From the NCBI RefSeq assembly GCF_026343295.1, contig NZ_JAPELY010000001.1:1550001-1614000 (forward strand): 64,000 bases of DNA, read 5' to 3'. A program made the position numbers and the translations under genes. Positions 36,484 to 45,402 of this stretch are shown here, one piece after another (the first letter of the stretch is position 1; each line of letters begins with the position of its first letter). Source of the stretch: Streptomyces sp. NBC_00083. GTDB taxonomy: Bacteria > Actinomycetota > Actinomycetes > Streptomycetales > Streptomycetaceae. Below the pieces are notes generated by a model. That model was given only the letters and a program-made list of their open reading frames with translations, was not told the origin of the DNA and searched no databases.

Positions 36484-37071
36484 ATGACGGACAAGGGCAC
36501 CCGCAGGATCACCGACGTCGACACGCTCAAGGCGTTCGGCCACCCGCTGCGCATGCGGCTCTACCGCGGGCTCTACATCGCCCGCACCGCCACCGCCTCC
36601 CAGCTCGCCGAGCAGGTCGACGAGGCGGTCTCGCTCGTCAGCTACCACCTGCGCAAGCTCGCCGACCACGGCCTGATCGAGCAGGCCGAGTCGCCCGGCA
36701 CGGACGGGCGGGAACGGTGGTGGCGGCTCGCGTCGGAGGGGATCAGCTACCGGCACGAGGACTTCAGGGACGCCCCCGAGAAGGTGGCGGCGCACACCTC
36801 CGTCACCCGCCTCCTCGTGGAACAGCGCATGGACCTCTACCGCGCGTACCTCGACGAGATGTCCGCCTGGAGCGCCGAGTGGACCGGCGCCTCGTTCAGC
36901 AGCGAGCACCCCCTGCGGCTCACCGCGTCCGAACTGACCGAGCTGGAGGGCGAGTTGGACACGGTGCTCAAGAAGTTCAAGGAGCGCGGCGACACCGCGA
37001 CGGCCGACGGCGACACCGAGGGCCGCGAAAACGTGTCGGTCCACCTGTACGGCTTCCCCTTCCGCTTCTGA
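36484..37071 (+). CDS. ArsR-like winged-helix transcriptional regulator
   Basis: The 195-residue regulator has an N-terminal wHTH (DVDTLKAFGHPLRMRLYRGL, TASQLAEQVDEAVSLVSYHL, RKLADHGLIEQAE) of the ArsR/helix_turn_helix_5 type, then a longer C-terminal region (about residues 95-195) unlike metal-sensing ArsR. I see no Cys-based metal site. The ATG follows CTGGGGGG. It probably binds the TTGCGCAA pair just upstream and controls itself and the MFS gene 18 bp downstream. The ligand is unknown, perhaps the MFS substrate. Confidence 0.9.
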   Translation: MTDKGTRRITDVDTLKAFGHPLRMRLYRGLYIARTATASQLAEQVDEAVSLVSYHLRKLADHGLIEQAESPGTDGRERWWRLASEGISYRHEDFRDAPEKVAAHTSVTRLLVEQRMDLYRAYLDEMSAWSAEWTGASFSSEHPLRLTASELTELEGELDTVLKKFKERGDTATADGDTEGRENVSVHLYGFPFRF

Positions 37072-37089
37072 GGCTCCGAGAGGCCCGCC

Positions 37090-38331
37090 ATGTCCGTCGC
37101 CACCCTCATACCGCCGGCCCCCGCCCGCCCCGCCCACCGCGACGGCAACGTGCTGCGCTGGCTCGCCGCGTACACCTCGTCGGTCGTCGGCGACAGCGTG
37201 TACTACATGGCGCTGGCCTGGGCCGCCGCCCGCTCGGGCAGCGCCGGGCAGGCCGGGCTCGTGCTTGCCGTCGGCGCCGTGCCCAGGGCGCTGCTCATGC
37301 TCGGCGGGGGAGTGGTCGCCGACCGGTTCGGGCCGCGCCGGGTCGTCATCGGCAGCGACGCCCTGCGCAGCGTGATCATCCTGGGCATGGCCGGGGCGCT
37401 GCTCGTCACCGGCCCGCACCTGTGGCTCCTGATCGCGCTCGCCCTGGTCTTCGGCGCCGTCGACGCGGTGCTCCTGCCCGCGCTCGGCGCACTGCCGCCC
37501 AGGATCACGGCACCCGGCGAACTCGCCCGGGTGCAGGGCCTCAAGGGCCTCGCCTCACGGGTCGCGAGCATCGCCGGGGCTCCGGTCGGCGGGCTCGCCG
37601 TGGCGCTCGGCGGCACCGCCACCACCTTCGCCGTGGCGGGCACCCTGTTCGCGGTCTCCACCGCCCTGCTCGTACGCGTCCGCATGGCCCGGCTCGACGG
37701 CGACGGGCAGCGGACCGGGGAACACCCGCTGCGCGAACTCACCGACGGCCTGCGCTACATCCGCGGACACCGGCTGCTCGCCCCGCTGATGCTGGTCATC
37801 GCCGTCGGCGAGCTGGGCTTCGCGGCCCCGCTCAACATCGGGCTCGCGCTGCTCGCCAAGGAGCGCGCCTGGGGAGCCTCCGGCATGGGCTGGATCGTGG
37901 CGGCGTTCGGCGCGGGCGCGGGTGCCGCGTCCCTGCTGCTCTCCGTGCGCGGCCGCATTCCGCGCGCCGGGCTCGTCCTGCCGGTCTCCCTGCTCGGCGG
38001 CACCACGGCCATCGCGGGCCTCGCGTACGCCCCCTCGGTCCCTCTCGCCGCCGTAGCCGGGGTGTGCATCGGCCTGCTGGCCGGGCTGAGCGGCGCCCTG
38101 TGCGGCGCGCTGATGCAGACCGCCACGGAGCCGGCCTATCTGGGCCGGGTCACCGCGGTGGCCTCCCTGTTCACCATGGGGATCGCGCCGCTCGGCTATC
38201 CGCTGGCGGGCGCCGCGATCGGCGCCTGGGGCACCGGGCCGGTCTTCCTGGCGAGCGCGGGCGTCTGCGCGGCGGGCGCGGTGGCCGGGCTCGCCTCACG
38301 CCACCTGCGCCGCGCCGAACTCCCGCGCTGA
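37090..38331 (+). CDS. Major facilitator superfamily transporter
   Basis: The 413-residue protein has 12 predicted membrane segments and the MFS motif-A-like loop VVADRFGPRRVVIGSD after the second one. The overall pattern (YTSSVVGDSVYYMALAW start, long hydrophobic bundles) resembles the MFS_3/enterobactin-exporter-like efflux group. It is co-transcribed with the regulator 18 bp upstream, a common set-up for inducible efflux. Substrate unknown. Confidence 0.9.
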   Translation: MSVATLIPPAPARPAHRDGNVLRWLAAYTSSVVGDSVYYMALAWAAARSGSAGQAGLVLAVGAVPRALLMLGGGVVADRFGPRRVVIGSDALRSVIILGMAGALLVTGPHLWLLIALALVFGAVDAVLLPALGALPPRITAPGELARVQGLKGLASRVASIAGAPVGGLAVALGGTATTFAVAGTLFAVSTALLVRVRMARLDGDGQRTGEHPLRELTDGLRYIRGHRLLAPLMLVIAVGELGFAAPLNIGLALLAKERAWGASGMGWIVAAFGAGAGAASLLLSVRGRIPRAGLVLPVSLLGGTTAIAGLAYAPSVPLAAVAGVCIGLLAGLSGALCGALMQTATEPAYLGRVTAVASLFTMGIAPLGYPLAGAAIGAWGTGPVFLASAGVCAAGAVAGLASRHLRRAELPR

Positions 38332-38343
38332 GGGGCCGGGCCC

Positions 38344-38976
38344 TCAGATCCCGAGCTTCGCCTCCAGGGCCCGCGTCGCCGCCTCCTTCTCGCCCTCGAT
38401 CTCGACCCGCGCCGCGTCCTGGCGCCCGTACGCGAAGAGCATCAGCTCGCCGGGCTCGCCGGTGACCGTCACCACCGGGGTGCCCTTGTGGGCCACCGCC
38501 GTCTGCCCGTCCGGGCGGCGCAGCACGATCCCCACCGGGGCCTTGCGGCCCATCACGCGGGCCGCCTTCTCCAGCCTGGCCCACAGGGCGTCGGAGAACA
38601 CCGGGTCGAGCACGCGGGGCGTCCAGTCGGGCTGGGCCCGGCGCACGTCCTCCGCGTGGACGTAGAACTCCACCGCGTTGGCGCCCTCGTCGATCTGCTT
38701 GAGGCTGTAGGGCGAGAACTTCGGCGGGCCGGTGCGGATGAGCTGGATCAGTTCCTCGAACGGCTTCTCCGCGAACTCGGCCTGCACCCGGTCGAGGCGG
38801 TTCTTGAGCGCGCCGATCAGGATCCCGCCGGCCGCGTCGAGGCGCCGTTCGCGCACCACGACATGGGCCGCGAGTTCGCGGGCCGTCCAGCCCTCGCACA
38901 GGGTCGGAGCCTCGGGGCCCGCCGCCTCCAACAGGTCGGCGAGCAGAAGCCGTTCACGCTTGGCATGGGTCGACAT
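38344..38976 (-). CDS. TIGR03085-family metal-binding protein (DinB/mycothiol-type)
   Basis: The 210-residue protein matches the TIGR03085 actinobacterial family, related to the mycothiol-dependent maleylpyruvate isomerase N-terminal (DinB-like four-helix) domain. Typical parts are [40 protein letters not shown] with a His metal ligand, [19 protein letters not shown] with another His, and [18 protein letters not shown]. The reaction is unknown; mycothiol-linked chemistry is plausible by family. The ATG at 38976 is divergent from hisI, 83 bp away. Confidence 0.88.
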   Translation of the reverse strand: MSTHAKRERLLLADLLEAAGPEAPTLCEGWTARELAAHVVVRERRLDAAGGILIGALKNRLDRVQAEFAEKPFEELIQLIRTGPPKFSPYSLKQIDEGANAVEFYVHAEDVRRAQPDWTPRVLDPVFSDALWARLEKAARVMGRKAPVGIVLRRPDGQTAVAHKGTPVVTVTGEPGELMLFAYGRQDAARVEIEGEKEAATRALEAKLGI

Positions 38977-39059
38977 GTCCGCCAGCGTACGGCGGCCGGG
39001 GTCGTCCGGACAGTGGACGCACCGCCCGGCCGCCCCGCGGGCCACGGCAGAATGGAGGC

Positions 39060-39410
39060 ATGACCAGCAATCTCGACCCCGCCATCGCCGCCCGCCTCAA
39101 GCGCGGCGCGGATGGTCTGGTCCCGGCCATCGCCCAGCAGTACGACACCGGTGAGGTGCTCATGCTCGGCTGGATGGACGACGAGGCCCTGCACCGCACC
39201 CTGACCACCGGCCGCTGCACGTACTGGTCGCGCAGCCGTCAGGAGTACTGGGTCAAGGGCGACACCTCCGGTCACGTCCAGCACGTGAAGTCGGTCGCCC
39301 TGGACTGTGACGCGGACACCGTCCTGGTCAAGGTCGACCAGGTGGGCGCCGCCTGCCACACCGGGGACCGCACCTGTTTCGACGCCGACGTACTCGACCT
39401 CGGGAAGTAG
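39060..39410 (+). CDS. hisI: Phosphoribosyl-AMP cyclohydrolase
   Basis: HisI opens the adenine ring of PR-AMP in the third step of histidine synthesis. It is the 116-residue single-domain form (no HisE). Zinc-binding cysteines are in [29 protein letters not shown], and the active core is [18 protein letters not shown]. The ATG follows AATGGAGGC; the CAGAAT at 39048-39053 could be a -10 for a nearly leaderless transcript. trpE starts 9 bp downstream, so the two form a his-trp transcription unit away from the main his operon. Confidence 0.95.
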   Translation: MTSNLDPAIAARLKRGADGLVPAIAQQYDTGEVLMLGWMDDEALHRTLTTGRCTYWSRSRQEYWVKGDTSGHVQHVKSVALDCDADTVLVKVDQVGAACHTGDRTCFDADVLDLGK

Positions 39411-39419
39411 CAAGCAGTC

Positions 39420-40904
39420 ATGGACCTCGACACCTTCCGCAAGCTCGCCGTCGACCGCCGCGTCATCCCGGTCCACCGCCGCCTCCTCGCCGACGGCGAC
39501 ACCCCGGTGGGCCTCTACCGCAAGCTCGCCGCCGAGCGGCCGGGCACGTTCCTGCTGGAGTCGGCGGAGAACGGGCGCTCCTGGTCGCGGTACTCCTTCG
39601 TCGGCGTACGCTCCGCCGCCACCCTCACCGTGCGCGACGACGAGGCCCGCTGGATCGGAACGCCGCCCGTCGGGGTCCCCACTTCGGGTGATCCGCTGGC
39701 CGCCCTGAAGGCCACCGTCGAGGCGCTGCACACCCCGCGCGACCTGGTCGCCGGGATGCCGCCCTTCACCGGCGGCATGGTCGGCTACCTCGGCTACGAC
39801 ATCGTGCGCCGCCTGGAGAAGATCGCCGAGCACGGCGGCGACGACCTGCGGCTGCCCGAGCTGACCATGCTGCTCACCTCCGACCTCGCGGTGCTCGACC
39901 ACTGGGACGGCTCGGTCCTGCTCATCGCCAACGCGATCAACCACAACCACCTCGACACCGGGGTGGACGAGGCGTACGCGGACGCGGTGGCCCGGCTCGA
40001 CGCGATGGAGGCCGACCTGGCGAAACCCGCCGAGTACGCGCCGGTCGCGCTGCCCGCCTCCGAGCTGCCCGAGTACACCGCGCTGTGGGGCGGAACCGAG
40101 TACCAGGGTGCCGTCGAGGACATCAAGGAGCGCATCCGGGCCGGCGAGGCCTTCCAGGTGGTGCCCTCGCAGCGCTTCGAAACCCCGTGCGCGGCCAGTG
40201 CGCTGGACGTCTACCGGGTGCTGCGGGCGACCAATCCGTCGCCGTACATGTACCTGTTCCGCTTCGAGGGCTTCGACGTCGTCGGTTCCAGCCCCGAGGC
40301 GCTCGTCAAGGTCGAGGACGGCCGGGCGATGGTCCACCCGATCGCCGGGACCCGGCCGCGCGGCGCCACCCCGCAGCGCGACCAGGCGCTCGCCGACGAA
40401 CTCCTGGCCGATCCCAAGGAGCGCGCCGAGCACCTCATGCTCGTCGACCTGGGCCGCAACGACCTGGGCCGGGTCTGCGAGCCCGGCTCGGTGGAGGTCG
40501 TGGACTTCATGTCGATCGAGCGGTACTCCCATGTGATGCACATCGTGTCGACCGTGACCGGCCGGGTCGCCGAGGGACGCACCGCGTTCGACGTCCTGAC
40601 GGCCTGCTTCCCGGCCGGCACGCTCTCCGGTGCCCCCAAGCCCCGCGCGATGCAGATCATCGAGGAGCTGGAGCCCAGCCGCCGCGGGCTCTACGGCGGC
40701 TGTGTCGGCTACCTCGACTTCGCCGGTGACTCCGACACCGCGATCGCGATCCGCACCGCGCTGCTGCGGGACGGCACCGCCTACGTGCAGGCCGGAGCCG
40801 GCGTGGTCGCCGACTCCGACCCGGTCGCGGAGGACGACGAGTGCCGCAACAAGGCGGCCGCCGTCCTGCGCGCGGTCAACACGGCCAACCGGCTCAGCCG
40901 GTGA
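39420..40904 (+). CDS. trpE: Anthranilate synthase component I
   Basis: TrpE (494 residues) makes anthranilate from chorismate with ammonia from TrpG. The glutamine amidotransferase is not fused and not nearby. Chorismate-binding core motifs are [74 protein letters not shown] and the C-terminal [20 protein letters not shown]. The N-terminal regulatory Trp-binding region has [19 protein letters not shown] (LLES motif), implying feedback inhibition. I see no Trp-codon leader upstream. Its last 11 bp overlap the stop of the convergent S53 peptidase gene. Confidence 0.96.
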   Translation: MDLDTFRKLAVDRRVIPVHRRLLADGDTPVGLYRKLAAERPGTFLLESAENGRSWSRYSFVGVRSAATLTVRDDEARWIGTPPVGVPTSGDPLAALKATVEALHTPRDLVAGMPPFTGGMVGYLGYDIVRRLEKIAEHGGDDLRLPELTMLLTSDLAVLDHWDGSVLLIANAINHNHLDTGVDEAYADAVARLDAMEADLAKPAEYAPVALPASELPEYTALWGGTEYQGAVEDIKERIRAGEAFQVVPSQRFETPCAASALDVYRVLRATNPSPYMYLFRFEGFDVVGSSPEALVKVEDGRAMVHPIAGTRPRGATPQRDQALADELLADPKERAEHLMLVDLGRNDLGRVCEPGSVEVVDFMSIERYSHVMHIVSTVTGRVAEGRTAFDVLTACFPAGTLSGAPKPRAMQIIEELEPSRRGLYGGCVGYLDFAGDSDTAIAIRTALLRDGTAYVQAGAGVVADSDPVAEDDECRNKAAAVLRAVNTANRLSR

Positions 40905-42114
40905 ACGCGGCGGTCCCGTTCGGGGTGCCGAGCCCCGACGGGCCGTCGTAGCCGCTGCCTCCCTTGCACAGGTAGGCCGGGGAGCAGCTGCCGTTGGAGC
41001 CGCTCGTCACGTCGTTGAGCGAGCCGGTGTGGGCGTACGGGAACGAGGCCGGCGTGGAGCCCGACGACGGGGTGCCCGCGAGCGCGTACACCGCGGCGAT
41101 CAGCGGCGAGGACGCGCTGGTGCCGCCGAACACCTCCCAGCCCGGGTCGCCGCCGTAGGTGTCGTACACCGCGACGCCCGTGGCCGGGTCGGCGACCGCC
41201 GAGACGTCGGCCACGGTCCGCTTCGCGCAGCCGGTGTCCTTCTGCCAGCTCGGCTTCGCGTCGTAGGCGGAGCAGCCGGAGCCTGCGCCGCTCCACACGC
41301 TCTCGCTCCAACCACGGCTGTTGGAGGCCGACTTGAGCGAGGTGCCGCCGACCGCGGTGACATAGCGGGAGGAGGCCGGGTACTCGGCGCCGTAGCCCTC
41401 GTCACCCGAGCTCACGGTGATGGCGACGCCCGGGTGGTTGAAGTACTGGCTGTCGTAGGACGTGTCGGACGACGACTCGCCGCCGCCGTAGCTGTTCGAG
41501 ACGTACTTCGCGCCGAGCGAGACCGCCGTGTTGACGGCCGTCCCCAGGTTGGCCATCGAGGCGGACTTGGCCTCGACGAGCAGGATCTTGCAGTTGGGGC
41601 AGGCCGCGCTGACCATGTCGAGGTCGAGGGATATCTCCTCGGCCCAGCCCGCGTCCGCGCTCGGAAGCGTCGACGTGCCGGTCTGGCCGACCTTCTTGAA
41701 GCAGCCGTTGGCGGTGGTGCACGCCGGAAGTCCGTACTGGGAGCGGTACTTGGCGAGGTCGGCGGCGGCGCTGGGGTCGTCGTAGGCGTCGACGATCGCC
41801 ACTGTCCGGCCCGAACCGGCCGTCGAGGACGGCAACTTGTACGCGGACTGGAGCTGGGAGGGCCCGAGGCCGGAGGGCGCCGCCGCGGCGGCCGTCGAAC
41901 GCCCGGCGCCCGCCGGCGCGAGCGTGCCGCCGGTCACCTTCAGCGCCTTGCAGGCCATGACGTCCTTGTGCGTCGGAGCCGCACAGGAGCGGACGGTGGT
42001 GACGTGCGCCGCGGTGGAGGGGCTGGTGGCCGCCTGGGCGAGGGGAGTTGCCAGGGCGAGCGCCGCCGCGGCCAGCGTGGCGGCCAGGGCGGTGGGGGAG
42101 AGGGTTCTGCGCAA
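40894..42114 (-). CDS. Secreted S53 (sedolisin/kumamolisin-like) family peptidase
   Basis: The 406-residue product has a signal peptide ([20 protein letters not shown] then LATPLAQA). The S53 catalytic domain from about residue 80 holds the Glu/Asp pair in [15 protein letters not shown], the oxyanion Asp in [11 protein letters not shown], and the Ser motif [17 protein letters not shown]-terminal region with [11 protein letters not shown] and [10 protein letters not shown] fits the calcium site. The usual large S53 prodomain is absent; only about 50 residues follow the signal peptide. Start is TTG at 42114 after GGAGGAG. Convergent with trpE and overlapping its 3' end by 11 bp, it looks inserted into the trp neighbourhood. 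Confidence 0.9.
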   Translation of the reverse strand: MRRTLSPTALAATLAAAALALATPLAQAATSPSTAAHVTTVRSCAAPTHKDVMACKALKVTGGTLAPAGAGRSTAAAAAPSGLGPSQLQSAYKLPSSTAGSGRTVAIVDAYDDPSAAADLAKYRSQYGLPACTTANGCFKKVGQTGTSTLPSADAGWAEEISLDLDMVSAACPNCKILLVEAKSASMANLGTAVNTAVSLGAKYVSNSYGGGESSSDTSYDSQYFNHPGVAITVSSGDEGYGAEYPASSRYVTAVGGTSLKSASNSRGWSESVWSGAGSGCSAYDAKPSWQKDTGCAKRTVADVSAVADPATGVAVYDTYGGDPGWEVFGGTSASSPLIAAVYALAGTPSSGSTPASFPYAHTGSLNDVTSGSNGSCSPAYLCKGGSGYDGPSGLGTPNGTAAFTG

Positions 42115-42204
42115 CTTAACTCCTCCGTGAGGTGGGTGTACCAGGAGTACGTGGGGGTGCGCTGTGCCGGCCGTTCCGCGTGGTGCGCGGTACGGCAGGC
42201 GGTG

Positions 42205-42233
42205 AACCTAGGCTGACTGGGCCATGCCAACAA
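42205..42233 (-). promoter_or_regulatory. Likely promoter of the S53 peptidase gene
   Basis: On the minus strand, TTGTTG (42233-42228) and TAGGTT (42210-42205) are 17 bp apart, a fair sigma-70-type promoter giving a leader of about 85 nt. The rest of the 42115-42443 gap has no gene that I can support. At its right end GATAGT (42440-42445) may be the -10 of the next gene. Confidence 0.5.
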
Positions 42234-42452
42234 GAAGCGCGCCGGAATCTCTATCGCCGCTTTGCCTTCGAGGGCCGTTCGGGGGCAGTTCCGGGCCGGT
42301 TCGGGAGATTGCGATAACCGTTCGATGGTCGGCCGCTTGCCCGTTCTTGGTTCCGCGCGGAGCGCCCCCGGGGCCCCGCGCACCGCGCGTCGCGACCGGG
42401 CCCCGGGCCCCCGGGTGACACGCCGTGCCGCGCGCAGGCGATAGTGGAGTAC

Positions 42453-43100
42453 GTGAGTGCCGCATCCGTACCCCAGCCCCGTGCCGAAGCAGCCGCGCCG
42501 TCCGCCCGCGGCGGCGGTCGCCGCAGCCTGGCCGCCGCACTGCTCGCCGGCGCCGTCGGCGCCGCCGTCGTCCTCATGGCCTCCGGCCAGACCTGGGTGC
42601 ACGGCAACGCCTCCGTCGGCGGCGGCGCACTGCCCCTCAAGGCCTCCGGCGGCGACGTCACCGGCGTGCCCTCCGCGCTCGCGATCGTGGGCCTCGCCGC
42701 CCTGGTCGCGGTCTTCGCGGTGCGCGGCGCCGGCCGCGTCCTGGTCTCCGTGCTGCTCGTGCTCAGCGGGGCGGGCGCCGCGGTGACCGCCTGGCTCGGC
42801 ACGAGTGACAGCGCCGCCCTCGACGAGAAGGCCGCCAAGGCCAGCGGCGACGCCGCCGCCACCGTCGGCGCGCTCACCCACACCGGCTGGCCCTACGTCG
42901 CCGTCGCGGGCGGCGTCCTGCTGCTGCTCGCCGGTCTGCTCGCCCTCCGCTTCGGCAAGGCCTGGCCCGCGATGGGAGGCCGCTACGAGCGCGACGGCGC
43001 CCCCCGGCCGCGCAAGGCGCGCACCCCTGTCGACCCCGAGCGGCCCGAGGAAATCTGGAAGGCGCTCGACCGCGGCGAGGACCCCACGCGCGAGAGCTGA
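42453..43100 (+). CDS. Trp biosynthesis-associated membrane protein (TIGR02234 type)
   Basis: The 215-residue protein belongs to the actinobacterial Trp-operon-associated transmembrane family (TIGR02234/PF09534), always found near trpE or trpC. Four hydrophobic segments are visible: SLAAALLAGAVGAAVVLMAS, ALAIVGLAALVAVFAVRG, VLVSVLLVLSGAGAAVTAWL, and YVAVAGGVLLLLAGLLALRF. The extracytoplasmic QTWVHG after TM1 is typical. The C-terminal tail PEEIWKALDRGEDPT is polar. GATAGT (42440-42445) lies 7 bp before this GTG, suggesting leaderless translation; the in-frame GTG at 42444 is an alternative start. The molecular role is unknown. Confidence 0.85.
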   Translation: MSAASVPQPRAEAAAPSARGGGRRSLAAALLAGAVGAAVVLMASGQTWVHGNASVGGGALPLKASGGDVTGVPSALAIVGLAALVAVFAVRGAGRVLVSVLLVLSGAGAAVTAWLGTSDSAALDEKAAKASGDAAATVGALTHTGWPYVAVAGGVLLLLAGLLALRFGKAWPAMGGRYERDGAPRPRKARTPVDPERPEEIWKALDRGEDPTRES

Positions 43101-43211
43101 CCCCCGCACTCACCCACCCCCGGGGGTGCGGGACAATGGCACCGAGCGTCGGGTCCGACGACAGCGGCAGCGCCGACCACATCACGGAAACACCTACGAG
43201 GAGCAACCCCC

Positions 43212-43481
43212 ATGGCGAAGAGCGGCCACGGCCACACCCCGGCAGCATGGACCGGTGTCATCATTGCCTTCATCGGATTCTGCGTGACCTGCGTCTTCAT
43301 AGTGGCCGCCAACCCGGTGGGCTTCTGGGCCGGCATCGCACTCCTCGGCATCGCCGCCGTCGTCGGCGGGATCATGAAGATGGCGGGCCTCGGCACCCCG
43401 AAGGACACCCCGGAGATCCAGCGCATGCGCGAGGACGCCGCCGCGAAGGTCCGCGCCCGCCTCGAAGCCCAGGCCGGCTGA
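43212..43481 (+). CDS. HGxxPAAW-motif small membrane protein
   Basis: This 89-residue protein carries HGHTPAAW at residues 6-13, the signature of a small actinobacterial family, then two membrane segments (VIIAFIGFCVTCVFIVAA; GFWAGIALLGIAAVVGGIM) and a charged C-terminal helix (QRMREDAAAKVRARLE). It is well conserved next to trpC in Streptomyces-type clusters, but no function is known to me. The ATG at 43212 follows CGAGGAG. A hairpin terminator follows 18 bp after the stop. Confidence 0.85.
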   Translation: MAKSGHGHTPAAWTGVIIAFIGFCVTCVFIVAANPVGFWAGIALLGIAAVVGGIMKMAGLGTPKDTPEIQRMREDAAAKVRARLEAQAG

Positions 43482-43499
43482 GCGCACACCACCTCTGCG

Positions 43500-43526
43500 A
43501 GGCGCAGCCCCGACCGGGCTGCGCCT
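43500..43526 (+). terminator. Hairpin after the HGxxPAAW gene
   Basis: AGGCGCAGCCC (43500-43510) and GGGCTGCGCCT (43516-43526) form a perfect 11-bp stem with a 5-nt loop, followed by TCC. It separates the membrane-protein genes from the DUF2752 gene. Confidence 0.8.
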
Positions 43527-43553
43527 TCCGACGTGAACGGGGAGAATCGGCGC

Positions 43554-44093
43554 GTGGACGCAGCCCAGTCGAACCCCGGCCCCGCCCCGGCGCACCCGCC
43601 CGGCGCGACGGGCTCACCGGCCCATGGCCTCGGATCACCGGCCCATGGCCTCGGATCACCGGCCCCTGGGTTCGGATCACCGGCCCGCGGCCTCGGATCG
43701 CCCGTCCGCAGGCTCCTCGTGCCGCTCGGCACGCTCGCCGCGGTGGGCTCTGCCTTCGCGTACGTGGGCCTCGTCGACCCGAACCACCCCGGCCACTACC
43801 CGGTCTGCCCGCTGTTCGCCCTCACCGGCGTCTACTGCCCGGGGTGCGGCGGCCTGCGCAGCGCGCACGACTTCATCACCGGGCACCTCGCCGCCGCCCT
43901 CGGTGCCAACGCCCTCGCCGTCGCCGGCTACCTGCTCTTCGCCGTGGGCTGGGCGGTGTGGGCGGTGCGCACGGCACGCGGCCTCCCGCTGCGGATCTCG
44001 CTGAGCGACCGGCAGTGGTGGATCATCGGATCCGTCGTGCTGATCTTCTCCGTGGTCCGGAATCTGCCGTTCGGCTCGGCGCTCGCGCCATGA
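43554..44093 (+). CDS. DUF2752 domain membrane protein with N-terminal GSPAHGL repeats
   Basis: The 179-residue protein has an N-terminal Pro/Ala/Gly region with four heptads (GSPAHGL, GSPAHGL, GSPAPGF, GSPARGL). The DUF2752 domain follows: VCPLFALTGVYCPGCGGLRS has the family CPxCGxTR-like motif (here CPGCGGLR), then membrane segments LLVPLGTLAAVGSAFAYVGL, ALAVAGYLLFAVGWAVWAV and WWIIGSVVLIFSVVRNL. The function is unknown. The GTG at 43554 follows GGGGAG at a good distance and is preferred to the GTG at 43533. It lies 166 bp upstream of trpC. Confidence 0.85.
   Translation: MDAAQSNPGPAPAHPPGATGSPAHGLGSPAHGLGSPAPGFGSPARGLGSPVRRLLVPLGTLAAVGSAFAYVGLVDPNHPGHYPVCPLFALTGVYCPGCGGLRSAHDFITGHLAAALGANALAVAGYLLFAVGWAVWAVRTARGLPLRISLSDRQWWIIGSVVLIFSVVRNLPFGSALAP
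43611..43694. repeat. 21-bp x 4 coding minisatellite
   Basis: Four consecutive 21-bp units of the form GGATCACCGGCCCATGGCCTC-like sequence start at 43611, 43632, 43653 and 43674. The first two units are almost identical; the third and fourth diverge at the end. The period keeps the reading frame (7 residues) of the DUF2752 gene, so the copy number could vary between strains without breaking it. Confidence 0.85.
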
Positions 44094-44194
44094 CCTTCGG
44101 AAAGAAACCGCAGGTGGTGTCCCACGTGCTGGGACGGGAGTCAACCGGATGTGATCCCTTGGCCCCGGTACGGATACCATCGACATGGCTGACC

Positions 44195-44215
44195 GTGACC
44201 GTTCCGTACGGTCAC
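44195..44215 (+). promoter_or_regulatory. Hairpin in the trpC leader
   Basis: GTGACCGT-N5-ACGGTCAC is a perfect 8-bp inverted repeat 45 bp before the trpC start. A -10-like TACCAT (44175-44180) lies just upstream. It could be a repressor operator or a leader hairpin. A 13-codon frame (44184-44225) spans it but contains no Trp codon, so classic attenuation is not supported. Confidence 0.4.
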
Positions 44216-44259
44216 CCTCGTCCTGACCGACATCACCGTCCCGGAAGGGGGCCGCTCGC

Positions 44260-45069
44260 GTGAGTGTGCTCGACGAGATCATCGAAGGCGTCCGCGCCGA
44301 CCTCGCAGAGCGGCAGGCGCGTGTCAGCCTCGACGAGCTGAAGGAGCGCGCCGACAAGGCGCCCCCGGCCCGTGACGGGGTGGCGGCCCTGCGCGGCGAC
44401 GGCGTGACGGTCATCTGCGAGGTCAAGCGCTCCAGCCCCTCCAAGGGCGCGCTCGCGGCCATCGCGGACCCGGCGGCGCTCGCCGCCGACTACGAGGCGG
44501 GCGGCGCGTCCGTCATCTCCGTCCTCACCGAGGAGCGCCGCTTCGGCGGCTCGCTCGCCGACCTGGAGGCCGTGCGCGCCAAGGTCGACATCCCGATCCT
44601 GCGCAAGGACTTCATCGTCACGGCCTACCAGCTGTGGGAGGCCAGGGCGCACGGCGCCGACCTCGCGCTGCTCATCGTGGCCGCCCTCGACCAGCCGGCC
44701 CTGGTGTCGCTGATCGAGCGCGCCGAATCGATCGGGCTCACCCCGCTGGTCGAGGTGCACGACGAGGACGAGGTCGAGCGTGCCGTCGACGCCGGCGCCA
44801 GGATCATCGGTGTCAACGCGCGCAACCTGAAGGACCTCAAGGTCGACCGCACCACGTTCGAGCGCGTCGCCCCGGAGATCCCGAACCACATCGTGAAGAT
44901 CGCCGAGTCCGGCGTCCGCGGCCCGCACGACCTCATCGCGTACGCCAACGCCGGCGCCGACGCGGTGCTCGTCGGCGAGTCCCTGGTCACCGGCAAGGAC
45001 CCGCGCGCGGCCGTCGCCGACCTCGTCGCCGCGGGCGCCCACCCCGCCCTGCGCCACGGCCGGAGCTGA
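44260..45069 (+). CDS. trpC: Indole-3-glycerol-phosphate synthase
   Basis: TrpC (269 residues) cyclises CdRP to indole-3-glycerol phosphate. It is the monofunctional form without a fused TrpF. Catalytic Lys/Glu motifs are [13 protein letters not shown] (about residue 55), [30 protein letters not shown] (Lys near 115) and [24 protein letters not shown] and [10 protein letters not shown] follow. The GTG start has GGAAGGGG 10 bp upstream. It begins the trpC-trpM-trpB-trpA operon; the previous gene ends 166 bp away. Confidence 0.96.
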   Translation: MSVLDEIIEGVRADLAERQARVSLDELKERADKAPPARDGVAALRGDGVTVICEVKRSSPSKGALAAIADPAALAADYEAGGASVISVLTEERRFGGSLADLEAVRAKVDIPILRKDFIVTAYQLWEARAHGADLALLIVAALDQPALVSLIERAESIGLTPLVEVHDEDEVERAVDAGARIIGVNARNLKDLKVDRTTFERVAPEIPNHIVKIAESGVRGPHDLIAYANAGADAVLVGESLVTGKDPRAAVADLVAAGAHPALRHGRS

Positions 45070-45072
45070 CCC

Positions 45073-45243
45073 GTGCCCATCTCCGCCCGTCTCGCTCCCG
45101 GCTGCCGCCCGCGCGGCTGCCGCGCTCCGGCGCGCCGGGTGCACGGGCGGCGCGTGCGGTACGTGATCGGGTCGGAGCCCGGCCAGGTCAACGGCATGCG
45201 ATGGCGCGGCGGCCCGAGCGCCGCCCGTGTGAGCGCCCTCTAG
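45073..45243 (+). CDS. trpM: TrpM, small tryptophan-biosynthesis modulator
   Basis: Between trpC and trpB a 56-residue frame starts at GTG 45073, 3 bp after the trpC stop. It encodes a very basic protein (VPISARLAPGCRPRGCRAPA, then RVHGRRVRYVIGSEPGQVNG, MRWRGGPSARVSAL). Streptomyces coelicolor has a small gene, trpM (trpX), at exactly this place; its product is reported to modulate tryptophan production and differentiation. Position, size and Arg/Gly/Cys-rich composition support the same identity, although I cannot align it here. CGGAG (45061-45065) may be the ribosome-binding site. No other gene lies in 45244-45402. Confidence 0.8.
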   Translation: MPISARLAPGCRPRGCRAPARRVHGRRVRYVIGSEPGQVNGMRWRGGPSAARVSAL

Positions 45244-45402
45244 GGCGCGAGGCTGTGACAGTGTGCGACTCCGTCGCGCGGGCCCGACCCGCCCGCACCG
45301 GACGCACGGTCGCGCCCTCACCTCCTCACCCGCGGCGCCTGGGCGCACCCGCCAACCAGCCAACCCAGGACCGGGGCTGCAACGCCCCCGCGAGGTATCC
45401 GC

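Noticed and set aside
43611..43694. CRISPR or attachment-site interpretation of the 21-bp repeats
   Set aside because: Units are tandem without spacers and keep the DUF2752 reading frame.
42115..44260. Trp attenuator leader peptide upstream of trpE, the Trp membrane gene or trpC
   Set aside because: No run of TGG codons with a start codon and terminator hairpin was found; trpE is only 9 bp after hisI.
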